From assembly GCF_902859595.1 (NCBI RefSeq), contig NZ_CADIJQ010000003.1, positions 1-64,000 of the forward strand: DNA of 64,000 bases, written 5' to 3'. This document shows, piece after piece, positions 1 to 10,080 of this stretch; positions within the stretch are counted from its first letter, which is position 1, and every line of letters begins with the position of its first letter. Position numbers and translations under genes: made by a program. The stretch comes from Achromobacter kerstersii. GTDB taxonomy: Bacteria > Pseudomonadota > Gammaproteobacteria > Burkholderiales > Burkholderiaceae_B. The notes beneath the pieces are model-generated. The model ran no database searches. It had not been told where the DNA came from and worked only from the letters and a program-made list of their open reading frames with translations.

Positions 1-103
1 ACCCCTTGTGCGTGATCATCGAGCTAGCCTCTGATCACCCACACGTTGTGTTTCTTCCAAGATTGGAGCGGTTGCGTTAACACGCAGCAGCTCAACCAGT
101 TAC
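1..103 (+). other. rRNA operon spacer before 5S rRNA
   Basis: This stretch lies directly upstream of the 5S rRNA and holds no convincing reading frame. It is most likely the 23S-5S internal transcribed spacer of an rRNA operon entering the window from the left. I do not recognise the 3' end of 23S rRNA in these bases, so the whole stretch is called spacer. The identification rests on position only. Confidence 0.5.
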
Positions 104-217
104 GCCTGACGACCATAGCAAGGTGGTACCACTCCTTCCCATCCCGAACAGGACAGTGAAACGCCTTCGCGCCGATGATAGTGGACGGACGTCTGTGAAA
201 GTAGGTCATCGTCAGGC
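104..217 (+). rRNA. rrf: 5S ribosomal RNA
   Basis: The stretch begins GCCTGACGACCATAGC and ends with the complementary ATCGTCAGGC, which forms the closing helix I of 5S rRNA. The internal hallmark CCATCCCGAACAGGACAGTG-type core and the GAAAGTAGGTCATC 3' part are present. At about 114 nucleotides it has the normal length for a proteobacterial 5S. It is followed within 12 bases by an intrinsic terminator, as expected for the last gene of an rRNA operon. The exact ends may be off by a few bases. Confidence 0.95.
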
Positions 218-227
218 TTTTATTCCG

Positions 228-262
228 CAAAACCCCACAGGTAACCCTGTGGGGTTTTGTCT
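228..262 (+). terminator. Intrinsic terminator of the rRNA operon
   Basis: The arms AAAACCCCACAGG and CCTGTGGGGTTTTG form a near-perfect stem around a short GTAA-like loop and end in a T-rich run. It sits just after the 5S rRNA and is the likely end of rRNA operon transcription. Confidence 0.9.
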
Positions 263-314
263 TTGGTGATTCGGTTTTTACGATTCGACCATTGATATTG
301 AGCATTGATTAAAA

Positions 315-351
315 GAAAACCCCTCGCAGCTGGCGCTGCGAGGGGTTTTTG
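315..351. terminator. Bidirectional intrinsic terminator
   Basis: The arms AACCCCTCGCAGC and GCTGCGAGGGGTT pair perfectly around a TGGC loop, with A-rich sequence on one side and T-rich on the other. It can end read-through from the rRNA operon on the plus strand and the dctBD transcript on the minus strand. Confidence 0.88.
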
Positions 352-405
352 CATGGGCGCGGGTATTAATCCTGCCTTTGGCTGCGGCTACGGCTATCGC
401 TATGG

Positions 406-1845
406 CTACGGATGGTGCGGTGCTTGATACGGCCCGCGCAGATATTGTTGCCGGTCAATGCCATGCCTTTGCAACTTGTCGTAGAAGGTCTTGCGGGGAA
501 TGCCCAAGGCTTCCAGTGTGGCTTTGATATCCCCCTGATGCGTTTGCAACGCATCTCGGATGAGTTGGGCTTCGAATTGCTCCATTCTTTCTGGCAGGCT
601 TTGTGCTGCGTTTGCTGTGGGAACGGTATCGACCGCTGGGGTATTAAGAACGCCCAGCACGACGCGCTCTGCAAAGTGGGCGAGTTCGCGCACATTGCCA
701 GGCCAGTCATGTGTCATCACATACTGTTTGATCGAGGCAGGCATCTCAGGAATATCGCGATGAAAGCGGCGTGATGCGTGGCCGAGGTAATGCGCGAACA
801 ACAGAGGGATGTCGTCGCGGCGTTCGCGCAGGGGCGGAATACGGATCGTGACGACATTGAGCCGGTAGAAAAGGTCTTCGCGGAACTTGCTGCGGATAGC
901 TGGGCTGCCCAGATCTTCCTTCGTGGCGGCGACGACGCGCAGATCGAGATTGCGCACCTCGTTGCTGCCAAGCGGAGTGATCTGCCGAGACTCCAGCACG
1001 CGCAGCAGCTTCACTTGCACGGCCAGCGGCATGCTTTCGATTTCGTCCAGGAACAAGGTGCCGCCGCTGGCATGTTCGATACGGCCTATGCGCTTCTTTT
1101 GAGCGCCCGTAAAGGCGCCGGCCTCGTGCCCGAACAATTCGCTTTCGATAACGCTTTCGGGCAGAGCTCCACAGTTGATGGCGACGAGCGCACGGTGCCG
1201 GCGGCGGCTCAGGCGATGCAACGCCATCGCTACCACTTCCTTCCCGGTGCCGGTTTCCCCTTCAACCAGCACGTCGACATCCGCATCGGCAATATGGCGC
1301 AGCGTTTGTTTGATACGTTGCATGGCGGGCGTGGTGCCGATGAAGGGGACTTCGTCGGCTTCCACCGCAAACGCAGCTTCACGCAGGCGCCGGTTTTCCA
1401 GCACCAGACGACGCTTTTCCGCGGCGTGTGTGATCGCTGTGGTCAGCCTGTCGGGTGCGTAGGGTTTGGCCAGAAAGTCGTAGGCACCGTCACGCATGCA
1501 CTGGACGGCGGTGGCAATATCGCCATGGCCGGTAATGAGAATGACGGGAAGCTCGGGGTCAATATCACGCAGACGATGAAATAGTTGCAGGCCATCGATA
1601 TCGGGCATGCGGATATCGGTCACGACTACCCCGTCAAAATCGCGGTGCAAGACGGGAAGCGCGGAACGCGCCGTGCCATGGGCGTCGACCGTCATGCCGT
1701 GCAACTTCAACGTCTGGACATTGGCGCGCCGTAGTTCCTCGTCGTCATCGATGAACACGACGTGAGGAGGAGTGGGCGCGCGAAGGCCGACATCAATGGA
1801 AGCTGAAGCGGGGATTGGGGTAGAAGATGCAGGTGAGCGAGTCAT
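406..1845 (-). CDS. dctD: C4-dicarboxylate response regulator DctD (sigma-54 activator)
   Basis: This is a cytoplasmic response regulator of the NtrC class, 479 residues. It has an N-terminal receiver domain (about 28-145, phospho-acceptor Asp77 in [10 protein letters not shown]). Next is an AAA+ sigma-54 interaction domain with Walker A GETGTGKE (about 196-203), the sigma-54 contact loop GAFTGA (about 243-248) and Walker B TLFLDE (about 263-268). A C-terminal Fis-type helix-turn-helix ends the protein. Its start overlaps the stop of dctB by four bases (ATGA), so the two are translationally coupled. With the DctB-like kinase and the divergent dctA, the family role is activation of dicarboxylate uptake with sigma-54 RNA polymerase. 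Confidence 0.93.
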   Translation of the reverse strand: MTRSPASSTPIPASASIDVGLRAPTPPHVVFIDDDEELRRANVQTLKLHGMTVDAHGTARSALPVLHRDFDGVVVTDIRMPDIDGLQLFHRLRDIDPELPVILITGHGDIATAVQCMRDGAYDFLAKPYAPDRLTTAITHAAEKRRLVLENRRLREAAFAVEADEVPFIGTTPAMQRIKQTLRHIADADVDVLVEGETGTGKEVVAMALHRLSRRRHRALVAINCGALPESVIESELFGHEAGAFTGAQKKRIGRIEHASGGTLFLDEIESMPLAVQVKLLRVLESRQITPLGSNEVRNLDLRVVAATKEDLGSPAIRSKFREDLFYRLNVVTIRIPPLRERRDDIPLLFAHYLGHASRRFHRDIPEMPASIKQYVMTHDWPGNVRELAHFAERVVLGVLNTPAVDTVPTANAAQSLPERMEQFEAQLIRDALQTHQGDIKATLEALGIPRKTFYDKLQRHGIDRQQYLRGPYQAPHHP

Positions 1846-3812
1846 GACGGAGTGGCCGAAACGGGGTGTCCGGCAGCTGCCTTACGCAGCGTCAGGGTGA
1901 ACATGGCGCCCGTTTGCGGGCCATGAGGGGCAGGAAAGCCGGGATCGCTGGGGTGGGCGGCTTGCAGTTCTCCGCCAAATTCAGTGACGATGTCGCGGCA
2001 GATGACGAGGCCCAACCCCAGGCCTTCCGGTTTAGTCGTATGGAAGGGGATGAACAGGCGTGCGCGATCGGCGTCGGACAGCCCCGGGCCGTTGTCGGCG
2101 ACATGGATTTGAACCGTCGCGCCCAAGTCTTGCAGCGCGACCACGACGCGGCCATCCGCTTTACCTTCCAATGCTTCCAGCGCGTTTTGCAGCAAGTTCA
2201 CCAGCACTTGTTCCAGCCGGATGCGGTTGGCCCGGACCAGAACGTCCTGATCTTCCGGCGGCCGTTGCAGCGTGACGCCTTGGCGTCGCGCGCGTGGCCC
2301 GACCAGCAGCAACGCGCCGTCCAAGGCTTCCTTCAGGCTGGTCGGCCCGACGGATGCGCCTGCCTTGCGTGAGAATGCGCGCAATTCGCCCGTGATGTGC
2401 CCGATGCGTTCTGTCAGCGAAGCAATGGTGCCCAAATTTTCCTGCGCGGAGCCGGAATCCTGGCGCCGCAAAAACTCAAATGCGTTGTCTGCGTACGCTC
2501 GGATGGCGGCAACGGGCTGATTGATTTCATGGGCGACGCCCGCTGCGACCTGGCCAAGCAGCGCAAGCTTGCTGGCCTGTACAAGCTCATCTTGCATAGT
2601 GTGCAAGCGCGCTTCGGCGCGTTGGCGTTCGTCCATTTCATCCATCAGATGGTCGTTGACTTCGCGCAGCTGTGCGGTGCGTTCATCGACCAGCGCGGCG
2701 AGTTGGGCCTGGATGGCGGCCTGTTGTTCTGCGCGTTCGCGATTGCGATGGCGCCGATACAGCACGATGCCAATTGCAGCGGCCAGCAGACTCAGCGCCA
2801 GCAACGCGCCCAGCTGGGCGTTGGCGGTGGCTTGGCTCATGGCCGTCTGAACGGGCGACAGCAGGTGCAAAGTCCAGCCCGGTGACTCGGCGATGGGCAG
2901 GGTCGTGTGCAATAGCGGCGCGCCTTTAGGCAGCGTCGGCAAGGCGTCGTCGATACGCACCAATTGCCCGGTGCTGGCTGGAGCCAGCGGCGGCGTGACA
3001 GGCAAGGACTGGAAGCGTGCGTCGCCGAATTGCAGGCTCGTACGCAGGCGCTCGGCCAAGTCGGGCGCAAGCGGCGCCAGCACATCGAAGCGCCAATCCG
3101 GGATGCTGCCCAACAGCACCACGCCGTGCTCATCCGTGACAAAAATGGGCGCACTGGACTGGCGCCAGTCGGATTCAAGGTCACGGAAATCGACCTTCAA
3201 TACGATGACGCCCAGCAGCGCGCCATTGATGTCATCGATGCGTCGCGACAAGTACAGCCCGGCCTCGTGGCTGACCGTACCTAGCGCGAAGTGTTCCGCA
3301 GAACCGTTGGCGACGGCGCGCTGGAAGTACGGCCGGAACTGGTAGTCCACGCCTACGAAAGTGGCGGGTTCGCGCCAATTGCTGGCGGCGATGGCCAGCC
3401 CCTTGGGGTCCAACAGATAGATGGCGGAGGCGCCGACCCCGTGGCTCAAGGCATCGAGCTTGTCATCCAACGATTCGATCTGCGCGGTGCTTGCTCCTTG
3501 CAAGGCCGCGCGCACGTCGACATCGCGAGTCAGCACGAAAGGCAGCGCCCTGAACTTGTCCAGGTTGTTGCGTAGTAGCGCGGCATTGATCTGCCCCGCC
3601 GCGCGCGCCTGAACGGTGGCGGTTTTGATCGCGCCATCGCGGGCCCATTGCGTGGCGATATGCAGCACGCCGAACACGATGGCGATGGCCAGCAGAATCA
3701 TCACTGCGCGCCACGGCCAAGAGCCGCCCGATGACACCCGCGCAGTCGCCCGCGTAGCCGGATGCGTCGAGCCTTGGCGGCTGCTTTGAGGAGTAGTCGA
3801 GGGGTCAGTCAT
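1842..3812 (-). CDS. dctB: C4-dicarboxylate sensor histidine kinase DctB
   Basis: This membrane sensor kinase has a transmembrane segment near the N-terminus ([15 protein letters not shown] region), a periplasmic sensor domain of about 260 residues, and a second membrane segment ([19 protein letters not shown]). A coiled linker, a HisKA domain with the phospho-His in [16 protein letters not shown], and an HATPase domain with [10 protein letters not shown] and DNGPGLSD follow. I chose the ATG at 3812 (MTDPSTTPQ, 656 residues). An upstream GTG at 3833 would add seven residues, but it falls inside the DctD-like palindrome. In the family DctB senses succinate, fumarate or malate with DctA and phosphorylates DctD. 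Confidence 0.92.
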   Translation of the reverse strand: MTDPSTTPQSSRQGSTHPATRATARVSSGGSWPWRAVMILLAIAIVFGVLHIATQWARDGAIKTATVQARAAGQINAALLRNNLDKFRALPFVLTRDVDVRAALQGASTAQIESLDDKLDALSHGVGASAIYLLDPKGLAIAASNWREPATFVGVDYQFRPYFQRAVANGSAEHFALGTVSHEAGLYLSRRIDDINGALLGVIVLKVDFRDLESDWRQSSAPIFVTDEHGVVLLGSIPDWRFDVLAPLAPDLAERLRTSLQFGDARFQSLPVTPPLAPASTGQLVRIDDALPTLPKGAPLLHTTLPIAESPGWTLHLLSPVQTAMSQATANAQLGALLALSLLAAAIGIVLYRRHRNRERAEQQAAIQAQLAALVDERTAQLREVNDHLMDEMDERQRAEARLHTMQDELVQASKLALLGQVAAGVAHEINQPVAAIRAYADNAFEFLRRQDSGSAQENLGTIASLTERIGHITGELRAFSRKAGASVGPTSLKEALDGALLLVGPRARRQGVTLQRPPEDQDVLVRANRIRLEQVLVNLLQNALEALEGKADGRVVVALQDLGATVQIHVADNGPGLSDADRARLFIPFHTTKPEGLGLGLVICRDIVTEFGGELQAAHPSDPGFPAPHGPQTGAMFTLTLRKAAAGHPVSATPS

Positions 3813-3816
3813 GGTG

Positions 3817-3834
3817 TGTGCGGTTTTCCGCACA
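3817..3834. promoter_or_regulatory. DctD-type upstream activating site 1
   Basis: TGTGCGGTTTTCCGCACA is a perfect 18-bp inverted repeat of the form known for rhizobial DctD binding sites. It lies 117 bases upstream of the -24 element of the sigma-54 promoter, which suits looping by an enhancer-binding protein. Binding by this DctD is inferred. Confidence 0.75.
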
Positions 3835-3848
3835 TTCTATCTTGTTTT

Positions 3849-3866
3849 CGTGCGAGATTCCGCTCG
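3849..3866. promoter_or_regulatory. DctD-type upstream activating site 2 (degenerate)
   Basis: CGTGCGAGATTCCGCTCG matches site 1 at 12 of 18 positions and keeps the GTGCG and CCGC half-sites. It starts 32 bp after site 1, about three helical turns, so both would lie on the same DNA face. Tandem strong and weak sites are known for rhizobial dctA. Confidence 0.55.
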
Positions 3867-3950
3867 ATCAAGACACCGATTCCCCATCGCCAAATACAAA
3901 TAGCCAGACTTATCAAGGGCTTGTGCCGATGGGGCCAAGCCATTCAATGC

Positions 3951-3966
3951 TGGCACGCGTCTTGCA
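3951..3966 (+). promoter_or_regulatory. Sigma-54 (-24/-12) promoter of dctA
   Basis: TGGCACG-CGTC-TTGCA matches the sigma-54 consensus TGGCACG-N4-TTGCW at every fixed position, with correct GG-to-GC spacing. It reads toward dctA, which starts 143 bases downstream. With a sigma-54 activator encoded next door, the assignment is strong. Confidence 0.92.
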
Positions 3967-4108
3967 TATAGGTATGCAAGCCGAGCGGCATCCGCACGCA
4001 CGGTGAAATGGGCTTGCGGCGATAACGCAATGCCATAAAACAGATAACGCTCCGTCGCCCGCTGCGCTAGCCGCTCGGGGCAAGGAGCATTGGTGGGGAC
4101 AAAACCCA

Positions 4109-5446
4109 ATGATCGACGTGGATCAAGGCGCGCCTGCGCGCAAGCTCAAGTTCTATCAAATCCTGTATGTCCAGGTGATTTTCGCCATCATCGTCGGCGT
4201 GCTGCTGGGAGCATTCAAGCCAGAACTCGGCCAGCAGATGCAGCCGCTGGGCGACGCCTTCATCAAGCTGGTGAAGATGATCATCGCACCGGTGATTTTC
4301 CTGACCGTGGCCTCGGGTATTGCCGCCATGAGCGACCTGAAAAAGGTGGGCCGCGTGGCAGGCAAGGCCATGCTGTACTTCCTGATCTTCTCGACGCTGG
4401 CTTTGATCGTAGGCATGCTGGTCAGCCACCTGGTCCAGCCGGGCGCAGGGATGCACATTGATCCGAAGACGCTGGACGAGAAGGCTGTCGCGACCTTTGT
4501 CTCGAAGGCCCACGACTCGACCATCACCGGCTTCCTGATGAACATCATCCCGACGACGATCTTCAGCCCGTTCGTGGGTGGGGATATTCTTCAGGTGCTG
4601 TTTGTGGCCGTGCTGTTCGGTATTTCGCTGGCGATGGTGGGCGAGCGCGGCAAGCCGATCCTGAACTTCATGACGGCGCTGGCCCAGCCGATCTTCAAAC
4701 TGGTCGCCATCCTGATGAAGGCGGCGCCAATTGGCGCGTTCGGCGCGATGGCTTTCACCATTGGCAAATACGGCATCAAGTCGGTCGTGAACCTGGCGAT
4801 GCTGGTGGGCACGTTCTACGCGACGTCGGTGCTGTTCGTCGTGGTGATTCTGGGCTTGGTCGCGCGCTACAACGGCTTTTCGATTTTGAAGCTGGTGCGC
4901 TACATCCGCGAAGAATTGTTGCTGGTGCTGGGCACAAGCTCGTCCGAAGCGGCGTTGCCCACCCTGATGCAGAAGATGGAACGCGCCGGGTGTTCGAAGT
5001 CGGTGGTTGGCCTGGTGGTGCCCACCGGGTACTCGTTCAACCTGGACGGCACCAACATCTACATGACGATGGCCGCGTTGTTCATCGCGCAGGCGTGTGA
5101 CATTCCCTTGTCCTTGGGCGACCAGATCCTGCTGCTGGCGGTTGCGATGCTCAGCTCCAAGGGCGCGGCTGGCGTCACGGGCGCGGGCTTCATCACCCTG
5201 GCTGCGACCTTGTCGGTTGTGCCGTCCGTGCCGATCGCAGGGATGACGCTGATTCTGGGCGTGGACCGGTTCATGTCGGAATGCCGCGCGCTGACGAACC
5301 TGGTCGGCAATGCCACCGCCGCTGTCGTGGTCGCGCGCTGGGAAGGCGAATTGGACCAAGAGCAGTTGCACGCCGCGCTGGACGGCCAGGTGCCGCCCGC
5401 TGCGGCGGTCAACGAAGCGCAGCCAACGCTTAGCCATACTGCCTAA
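4109..5446 (+). CDS. dctA: C4-dicarboxylate/proton symporter DctA
   Basis: This is a 445-residue inner-membrane transporter of the dicarboxylate/amino acid:cation symporter (DAACS) family, which imports succinate, fumarate and malate with protons. The sequence has about eight hydrophobic segments. It also has the serine-rich re-entrant loop [17 protein letters not shown] and the substrate-binding motif [11 protein letters not shown], both hallmarks of the family. Length matches DctA. It is transcribed divergently from dctBD, behind the sigma-54 promoter and DctD-like sites, and ends in a strong terminator. Succinate-inducible expression is the expected behaviour. Confidence 0.95.
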   Translation: MIDVDQGAPARKLKFYQILYVQVIFAIIVGVLLGAFKPELGQQMQPLGDAFIKLVKMIIAPVIFLTVASGIAAMSDLKKVGRVAGKAMLYFLIFSTLALIVGMLVSHLVQPGAGMHIDPKTLDEKAVATFVSKAHDSTITGFLMNIIPTTIFSPFVGGDILQVLFVAVLFGISLAMVGERGKPILNFMTALAQPIFKLVAILMKAAPIGAFGAMAFTIGKYGIKSVVNLAMLVGTFYATSVLFVVVILGLVARYNGFSILKLVRYIREELLLVLGTSSSEAALPTLMQKMERAGCSKSVVGLVVPTGYSFNLDGTNIYMTMAALFIAQACDIPLSLGDQILLLAVAMLSSKGAAGVTGAGFITLAATLSVVPSVPIAGMTLILGVDRFMSECRALTNLVGNATAAVVVARWEGELDQEQLHAALDGQVPPAAAVNEAQPTLSHTA

Positions 5447-5468
5447 CGCGCCGTATCCGTTCTTGCAA

Positions 5469-5510
5469 TGAAAAATCCCCCGAGGTCCGGAAGACCTCGG
5501 GGGTTTTTCA
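5469..5510. terminator. Bidirectional terminator between dctA and maf
   Basis: AAAAATCCCCCGAGGTC and GACCTCGGGGGTTTTT form a long perfect stem with a short loop, flanked by A- and T-runs on both sides. It sits between convergent genes and can serve both strands. Confidence 0.92.
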
Positions 5511-5527
5511 TTTCAAAGGCAACGCGT

Positions 5528-6151
5528 TCAGGGCGTCTGGATACCCGCTGCGCGAAGCAGGTTAGCCGTTTCGAATAGTGGCAAACCCATCACACCGGTG
5601 TAGCTGCCGGAGATGTGCGAGATGAAGGTGCCGGCCAAGCCCTGAATGCCATAGGCGCCGGCCTTGCCGAAGGGTTCGCCGCTGTCGCAGTAACGGGCAA
5701 TCTCGTCGTCGTGAAGATCGCGCATACGGACTTCGGTAATGGAGACGGCTTCCAGCAGCTGCTCGCCCGTCCACACGGCGACGGCGGTATGGACTTCGTG
5801 TGCTGCGCCCGACAAGGCCCGCAGGATGCGGATGGCGTCATCGTGGTCGGCCGGCTTGCCCAGCACGTTGCCGTTAAGAATCACCGTCGTGTCCGCGGCC
5901 AGCAAGGGCAGGGGCGGCAAGCCTTGGGCGTGCATCCAATCGCGGCCGCGCAGGGCTTTGTCGCGGGCGGTGCGCTGCACATAATCGGCGGCGCTTTCGC
6001 CCGGATGCTGGGGTTCGTCTTCGCCGGGCGGGGCGGGAACGCGCAAGACCTCGTGCGCCAAGCCTATCTGAGTCAGCAATTCACGCCGCCGCGGGCTGGC
6101 CGAGGCAAGGTAAAGACGGGCTGGGGTGGGGGTGTCGGCGGAGTGGGGCAT
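5528..6151 (-). CDS. maf: Maf-family nucleoside triphosphate pyrophosphatase
   Basis: This 207-residue cytoplasmic Maf/Ham1-superfamily enzyme hydrolyses non-canonical or UTP/dTTP-type nucleotides to monophosphates. The N-terminal signature LASASPRRRELL, the LAADTTVI segment and the C-terminal GIQGLAGTFISHISGSYTGVMG region fit the YhdE/Maf type. It is the last gene of the minus-strand housekeeping run that starts at yebC, separated from rlmH by about 34 bases. Confidence 0.9.
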   Translation of the reverse strand: MPHSADTPTPARLYLASASPRRRELLTQIGLAHEVLRVPAPPGEDEPQHPGESAADYVQRTARDKALRGRDWMHAQGLPPLPLLAADTTVILNGNVLGKPADHDDAIRILRALSGAAHEVHTAVAVWTGEQLLEAVSITEVRMRDLHDDEIARYCDSGEPFGKAGAYGIQGLAGTFISHISGSYTGVMGLPLFETANLLRAAGIQTP

Positions 6152-6185
6152 GCGTCAGCGAAGTGGGCGCCGGCCCGGCTAGCGG

Positions 6186-6656
6186 TCAGGCGCGGTGATA
6201 GGGGTGGTTGGTCATGATGGCCCAGGCGCGATAGAGCTGTTCGGCCAGCACCACGCGCACCATGGGATGCGGCAGCGTCAGCGAAGACAGCCGAAGCTGA
6301 CCGCTGCACGAGGCTTTCAGGTCGGCATCCAGACCGTCTGGCCCGCCGACGAGAAAAGCCACGTCTTGCCCGCCAGCCCGCCACTGTTCCAGCTTTTGCG
6401 ACAGAGCCATGGTGGTGAGGTCGCGCCCGCGCTCGTCCAGCGCCAGGCGCAGCGCACCGGCCGGCAAAGCGGCTTCGATGCGCTTGGCTTCCGCCGCCAT
6501 CATCTGCGCGGGCGTCTTGCCGGTGGTGCGGGGTTCAGGCTTGATTTCGCGCAGTTCCAGCGCGCAATCGGCGGGCAGGCGCTTGGCGTAATCGGCCCAG
6601 GCAGTCTCTACCCAGTCCGGCATCCGAGTGCCTACGGCCGCAACGATCAATTTCAC
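6186..6656 (-). CDS. rlmH: 23S rRNA pseudouridine-1915 N3-methyltransferase RlmH
   Basis: This 156-residue SPOUT-class (trefoil knot) methyltransferase modifies pseudouridine 1915 in helix 69 of 23S rRNA, using S-adenosylmethionine. The SAM-loop LVGGPDGLD and the C-terminal NHPYHRA tail are family hallmarks, and the length is typical. It lies 9 bases after rsfS, in the conserved nadD-rsfS-rlmH order. Confidence 0.95.
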   Translation of the reverse strand: MKLIVAAVGTRMPDWVETAWADYAKRLPADCALELREIKPEPRTTGKTPAQMMAAEAKRIEAALPAGALRLALDERGRDLTTMALSQKLEQWRAGGQDVAFLVGGPDGLDADLKASCSGQLRLSSLTLPHPMVRVVLAEQLYRAWAIMTNHPYHRA

Positions 6657-6665
6657 GGCAAAGAC

Positions 6666-7070
6666 TCAGTGGTCGACGTCGTCGTAGTTGCTGTCGGTCG
6701 GGATCGGCGCAACGCGCGTCGATTCCGGCAGCAGCTTCACGCGCACCGGCTTGCCGCCCCAGATTTCTTCCAGGTTGTAGTACTGGCGGATGGCCGGTTG
6801 CATGATGTGCACGACCATGTCGCCCAAGTCGACGACGACCCATTCACCGGTGTCTTCGCCTTCGATCGTGATGCCCGAGAGATCGAGCGAGCGGCCGCGA
6901 TCAGCCACGCTGGAAGCGAGCGCGCGGGTTTGGCGGTTGGAGGTGGCGCTGGCAATCACGACGCGATCAAACAGACTCGTCAGATGCGTGGTGTTGTAGA
7001 CCTTGATGTCTTGCGCCTTGACGTCTTCGAGGGCATCGATGACGGCGCGTTGGAGTTTCGTTATATCCAT
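6666..7070 (-). CDS. rsfS: Ribosome silencing factor RsfS
   Basis: This 134-residue Iojap/RsfS (DUF143) protein binds L14 of the large subunit and blocks subunit joining in starvation. The start at 7070 (MDITKLQRAVIDAL) is chosen because it matches the usual N-terminus; a longer frame upstream to 7169 lacks family similarity. The core with KAQDIKVYNTTHLTSLFD and EGEDTGEWVVVDLGDMVVHI is typical. A short acidic tail (DSNYDDVDH) follows the conserved domain. Confidence 0.93.
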   Translation of the reverse strand: MDITKLQRAVIDALEDVKAQDIKVYNTTHLTSLFDRVVIASATSNRQTRALASSVADRGRSLDLSGITIEGEDTGEWVVVDLGDMVVHIMQPAIRQYYNLEEIWGGKPVRVKLLPESTRVAPIPTDSNYDDVDH

Positions 7071-7143
7071 AGCTGCAAATATAACCCGCGGACGGACGGC
7101 GGATGCCGGCTCCGTGACGCTTTCAGCGCCCGGCGGGTGAGGT

Positions 7144-7731
7144 TTATCGGTAAAGTTGGTGCGCCGCAATATAGGCGGCGACCGACGGGGCCAGCAGGCC
7201 TTCAGTGGATTCGCCCGCGGCCAGACGCCGGCGGATGTCGGAAGCGGAAACCGCCATGGGTGAAAACGGCAGCTCTTCCAGCAGGCGGCCCTGTTCTTGC
7301 AGGCAGGCGGCCAATTCGGCCGGCGGCGTCAACGGGGTGCCGGGGCGGGTGGCCACGGCCAAATCCACCAGGCTGGCGATGTCGCGCCAGTGGTGCCACG
7401 TGCAGAAATTGGCCAATTGGTCAGCGCCCAGCAGCCAGACATAGCGTGCGTCCTGGGGCAGGGCGCGCAGCGTGTCGATGGTGTAGGTTGCGCCACCGCG
7501 TTCGATTTCGATGGGGTTGACGCTTAATCCGTCGTGGCCGGCGATGGCCAGTTCCAGCATGTCGCAGCGTTCATCGCCCGTGGCGTGCAAGGCCGCGCGC
7601 TGCCACGGGTTGGCGGCGGGGATCAGTTCCACGCCGGTGAGCCGCAGCGTGTCCAAAGCGTTCTGCGCCAGCGCGATGTGGGCGATGTGGACGGGGTCGA
7701 AACTGCCGCCCAAGAGACCGATGCGCTTCAA
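7144..7731 (-). CDS. nadD: Nicotinate-nucleotide adenylyltransferase NadD
   Basis: This enzyme transfers AMP from ATP to nicotinate mononucleotide in NAD synthesis. The nucleotidyltransferase motif [11 protein letters not shown] lies right at the N-terminus and [10 protein letters not shown] near the C-terminus. I chose a TTG start at 7731 (TTG AAG CGC ATC, 195 residues), which overlaps the hemF stop as TTGA. This puts the GGSFDP motif at the usual distance from the start. Longer in-frame extensions run inside hemF and look unlike the family. It lies upstream of rsfS in the same transcript. Confidence 0.9.
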   Translation of the reverse strand: MKRIGLLGGSFDPVHIAHIALAQNALDTLRLTGVELIPAANPWQRAALHATGDERCDMLELAIAGHDGLSVNPIEIERGGATYTIDTLRALPQDARYVWLLGADQLANFCTWHHWRDIASLVDLAVATRPGTPLTPPAELAACLQEQGRLLEELPFSPMAVSASDIRRRLAAGESTEGLLAPSVAAYIAAHQLYR

Positions 7732-8639
7732 ACCCAATCCCGTGGCGTCAGATAGGCGGCGAGCTCGGCCTCGGGCGTGCCCGCCTCTGGCTGCCAGTCG
7801 TAACGCCATTGCGCCAGCGGCGGCATCGACAGCAGGATCGATTCCGTCCGGCCGCCGGATTGCAGGCCGAACAGCGTGCCGCGGTCGAAGACCAGATTGA
7901 ACTCGACGTAGCGGCCCCGGCGGTAAGCCTGGAAATCGCGCTCGCGTTCCGAATACGGCAACGTGCGGCGGCGTTCGACGATGGGCAGGTAGCTGTCCAG
8001 GAACGCATCGCCAACTGAACGGGTCAAGGCGAACGAGGCATCGAAGCCCGGGGCGTTCAGGTCGTCAAAGAAAATGCCGCCGATGCCTCGCGTTTCGTTG
8101 CGGTGCTTCAGAAAGAAGTATTCATCGCACCAGCGTTTGTAGCGCGGGTAGTAGTCGGGGCCGTGGCTGGCCAACGCGTCGCGGCACACCGTATGGAACT
8201 GCCGGGCGTCTTCTTCGAAAGGATAGTAGGGCGTCAGGTCGATGCCGCCGCCGAACCAGAAGACGTCGGATTCGTCGTGGCCCGGGCGGGCCGCGGCGAC
8301 GAACATGCGCACGTTCATGTGCGTGGTCGGCACATAGGGGTTGCGCGGATGCAGCACCATGGAAACGCCCATGGCTTCCCAGCTGCGGCCAGCAAGCTCG
8401 GGCCGGTGGGCGCTGGCCGACGGGGGCAGTTTCGTGCCCGTGACGTGGCTGAACAGCACACCCGCCCGTTCGAACAGCTTGCCGCCTTCCAGCAGGCGCG
8501 ACAAACCGCCGCCGCCTTCGGGCCGCACCCATTCATCGGCGCGGAAGGCGCCGCCTTCCGCGTCTTCCAAAGCCGCGACGATGCGGGCTTGCAAGCCGGT
8601 GAGATAGTCGCGGACAGTCGTGACGGGCAAGGCGTTCAT
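7728..8639 (-). CDS. hemF: Oxygen-dependent coproporphyrinogen III oxidase HemF
   Basis: This 303-residue cytoplasmic enzyme decarboxylates coproporphyrinogen III to protoporphyrinogen IX with O2, in haem synthesis. The conserved [33 protein letters not shown] and [11 protein letters not shown] stretches are all present, and length is normal. It is sandwiched between purD (13 bases upstream) and nadD (overlapping), so the three are co-transcribed. Confidence 0.96.
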   Translation of the reverse strand: MNALPVTTVRDYLTGLQARIVAALEDAEGGAFRADEWVRPEGGGGLSRLLEGGKLFERAGVLFSHVTGTKLPPSASAHRPELAGRSWEAMGVSMVLHPRNPYVPTTHMNVRMFVAAARPGHDESDVFWFGGGIDLTPYYPFEEDARQFHTVCRDALASHGPDYYPRYKRWCDEYFFLKHRNETRGIGGIFFDDLNAPGFDASFALTRSVGDAFLDSYLPIVERRRTLPYSERERDFQAYRRGRYVEFNLVFDRGTLFGLQSGGRTESILLSMPPLAQWRYDWQPEAGTPEAELAAYLTPRDWV

Positions 8640-8652
8640 CAGCGCTTTCCGG

Positions 8653-9960
8653 TTACGCGTTGGACTTGGGTTTTTGCTGCGACGGCTTCAGCGCGCGCCA
8701 ACCGATGTCGCTGCGGTACTGGCGGCCATCGAAGTGGATGCCGTCGATGGCTTCGTACACGCGGTCGCGGGCCATCTTGACCGAGTCGCCCAATGCCGTC
8801 ACGCACAGCACGCGGCCGCCGGTGGTCTTCGTGTCTTCGCCGACCAATTCCGTGGCGGCGTGGAAGACCATGCAGTCTTCGGCGTCGGCGGGCAGGCCGC
8901 GGATGACGTCGCCGGTGCGCGGCGTGTTCGGGTAGTTGTGCGAGGCCAGCACGACGCCCAGCGCGGTGCGGCGGTCCCAGACGATGTCGGCCTGGTTCAG
9001 CGTGCCGTCCACGGCGTGTTCAAGCGCGTCCAGCAGGTCGCTCTTGACGCGCATCATGATCGGCTGCGTTTCCGGATCGCCCATGCGGCAATTGAATTCC
9101 AGCGTCTTGATTTCGCGGTCGGGATCATCGCCCGGGGCGATCATCAGGCCAGCGTACAGGAAGCCGGTGTAGGGGATGCCGTCGCGCGTCATGCCCTGCA
9201 CCGTCGGCAGGATGATTTCGCGCATGATGCGGTGGTGCAGTTCCGGCGTGACGATCGGCGCGGGCGAATACGCGCCCATGCCGCCCGTGTTGGGACCCTG
9301 GTCGCCGTCTTGCAGACGCTTGTGGTCCTGGCTGGTGGCCAGGGCCAGCACGTTGCGGCCATCGCACATGACGATGAAGCTGGCTTCTTCGCCCACCAGG
9401 CATTCTTCGATGACGACGCGCGCACCAGCGGCGCCCATCGAGCCGTCGCCCAGCATCGCGTCGACGGCGGCGTGCGCCTCTTCGAGCGTAGCGGCCACGA
9501 CGACGCCCTTGCCGGCAGCCAGGCCGTCGGCCTTGATGACGATGGGGGCGCCTTCCTGGTCAATATAGGCGTGGGCCTGGACCGGGTCGGTGAAGGTGGC
9601 GTAGCGCGCCGTCGGGATGTTGTGCCGGACCATGAAGGCCTTGGCGTAGTCCTTCGAGCTTTCCAGCTGCGCGGCGGCCTTGGTGGGGCCGAATATCTTC
9701 AGGCCGCGGGCGCGGAACACGTCCACGACACCCGAGGCCAGCGGGGCTTCCGGGCCAACGACCGTCAGTGCGATGCCTTCGCGCTGGACGAAATCGGCCA
9801 ATTCCTCGGCATTGGTGAGCGGGATGTTTTCCATCTGCTCGGCCCGTTGCGTGCCGCCATTACCCGGGGCGACATACACCTTGTGTACGCGCGGGGAGCG
9901 GGCGAGCCGCCAGGCGAGGGCATGTTCGCGGCCGCCCGAGCCAATTACCAGGAGTTTCAT
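8653..9960 (-). CDS. purD: Phosphoribosylamine-glycine ligase PurD
   Basis: This ATP-grasp enzyme of purine synthesis joins glycine to phosphoribosylamine. The start at 9960 gives [20 protein letters not shown], the standard N-terminus, and 435 residues. An upstream in-frame start at 10038 adds 26 unrelated residues and is rejected. The ATP-grasp core ([22 protein letters not shown]) and the [12 protein letters not shown] metal-binding segment are visible. It follows yebC by about 120 bases and heads the hemF-nadD run. Confidence 0.96.
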   Translation of the reverse strand: MKLLVIGSGGREHALAWRLARSPRVHKVYVAPGNGGTQRAEQMENIPLTNAEELADFVQREGIALTVVGPEAPLASGVVDVFRARGLKIFGPTKAAAQLESSKDYAKAFMVRHNIPTARYATFTDPVQAHAYIDQEGAPIVIKADGLAAGKGVVVAATLEEAHAAVDAMLGDGSMGAAGARVVIEECLVGEEASFIVMCDGRNVLALATSQDHKRLQDGDQGPNTGGMGAYSPAPIVTPELHHRIMREIILPTVQGMTRDGIPYTGFLYAGLMIAPGDDPDREIKTLEFNCRMGDPETQPIMMRVKSDLLDALEHAVDGTLNQADIVWDRRTALGVVLASHNYPNTPRTGDVIRGLPADAEDCMVFHAATELVGEDTKTTGGRVLCVTALGDSVKMARDRVYEAIDGIHFDGRQYRSDIGWRALKPSQQKPKSNA

Positions 9961-10080
9961 GTTGCGTGATTCTGAAGGTTGCCACTCTAGCCCGTGGAGA
10001 AGGCAACGGACCCGAGACATTCCGGGTCCGAATATCACCCTGGCAAGACGGCGGATGCCGCCCGGCCAGGACGGTGGGAT

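Noticed and set aside
24-305. Short open frame across the 5S rRNA region
   Set aside because: It is antisense to 5S rRNA and its terminator and cannot be a gene on that evidence.
3831-3833. GTG as the dctB start
   Set aside because: It lies within the DctD-like palindrome and adds only seven residues; the ATG at 3812 is more plausible, though not proven.
4067-5437. 456-residue open frame antisense to dctA
   Set aside because: Low-complexity His/Gln/Arg-rich translation; dctA on the other strand is unambiguous and has its own promoter and terminator.
8620-9969. 449-residue open frame antisense to purD
   Set aside because: Composition typical of a shadow frame; purD explains the sequence.
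10008-10029. Inverted repeat GGACCCG/CGGGTCC between yebC and purD as a riboswitch or terminator
   Set aside because: Seven-base stem with an eight-base loop and no T-run; no known purine-related motif recognised.
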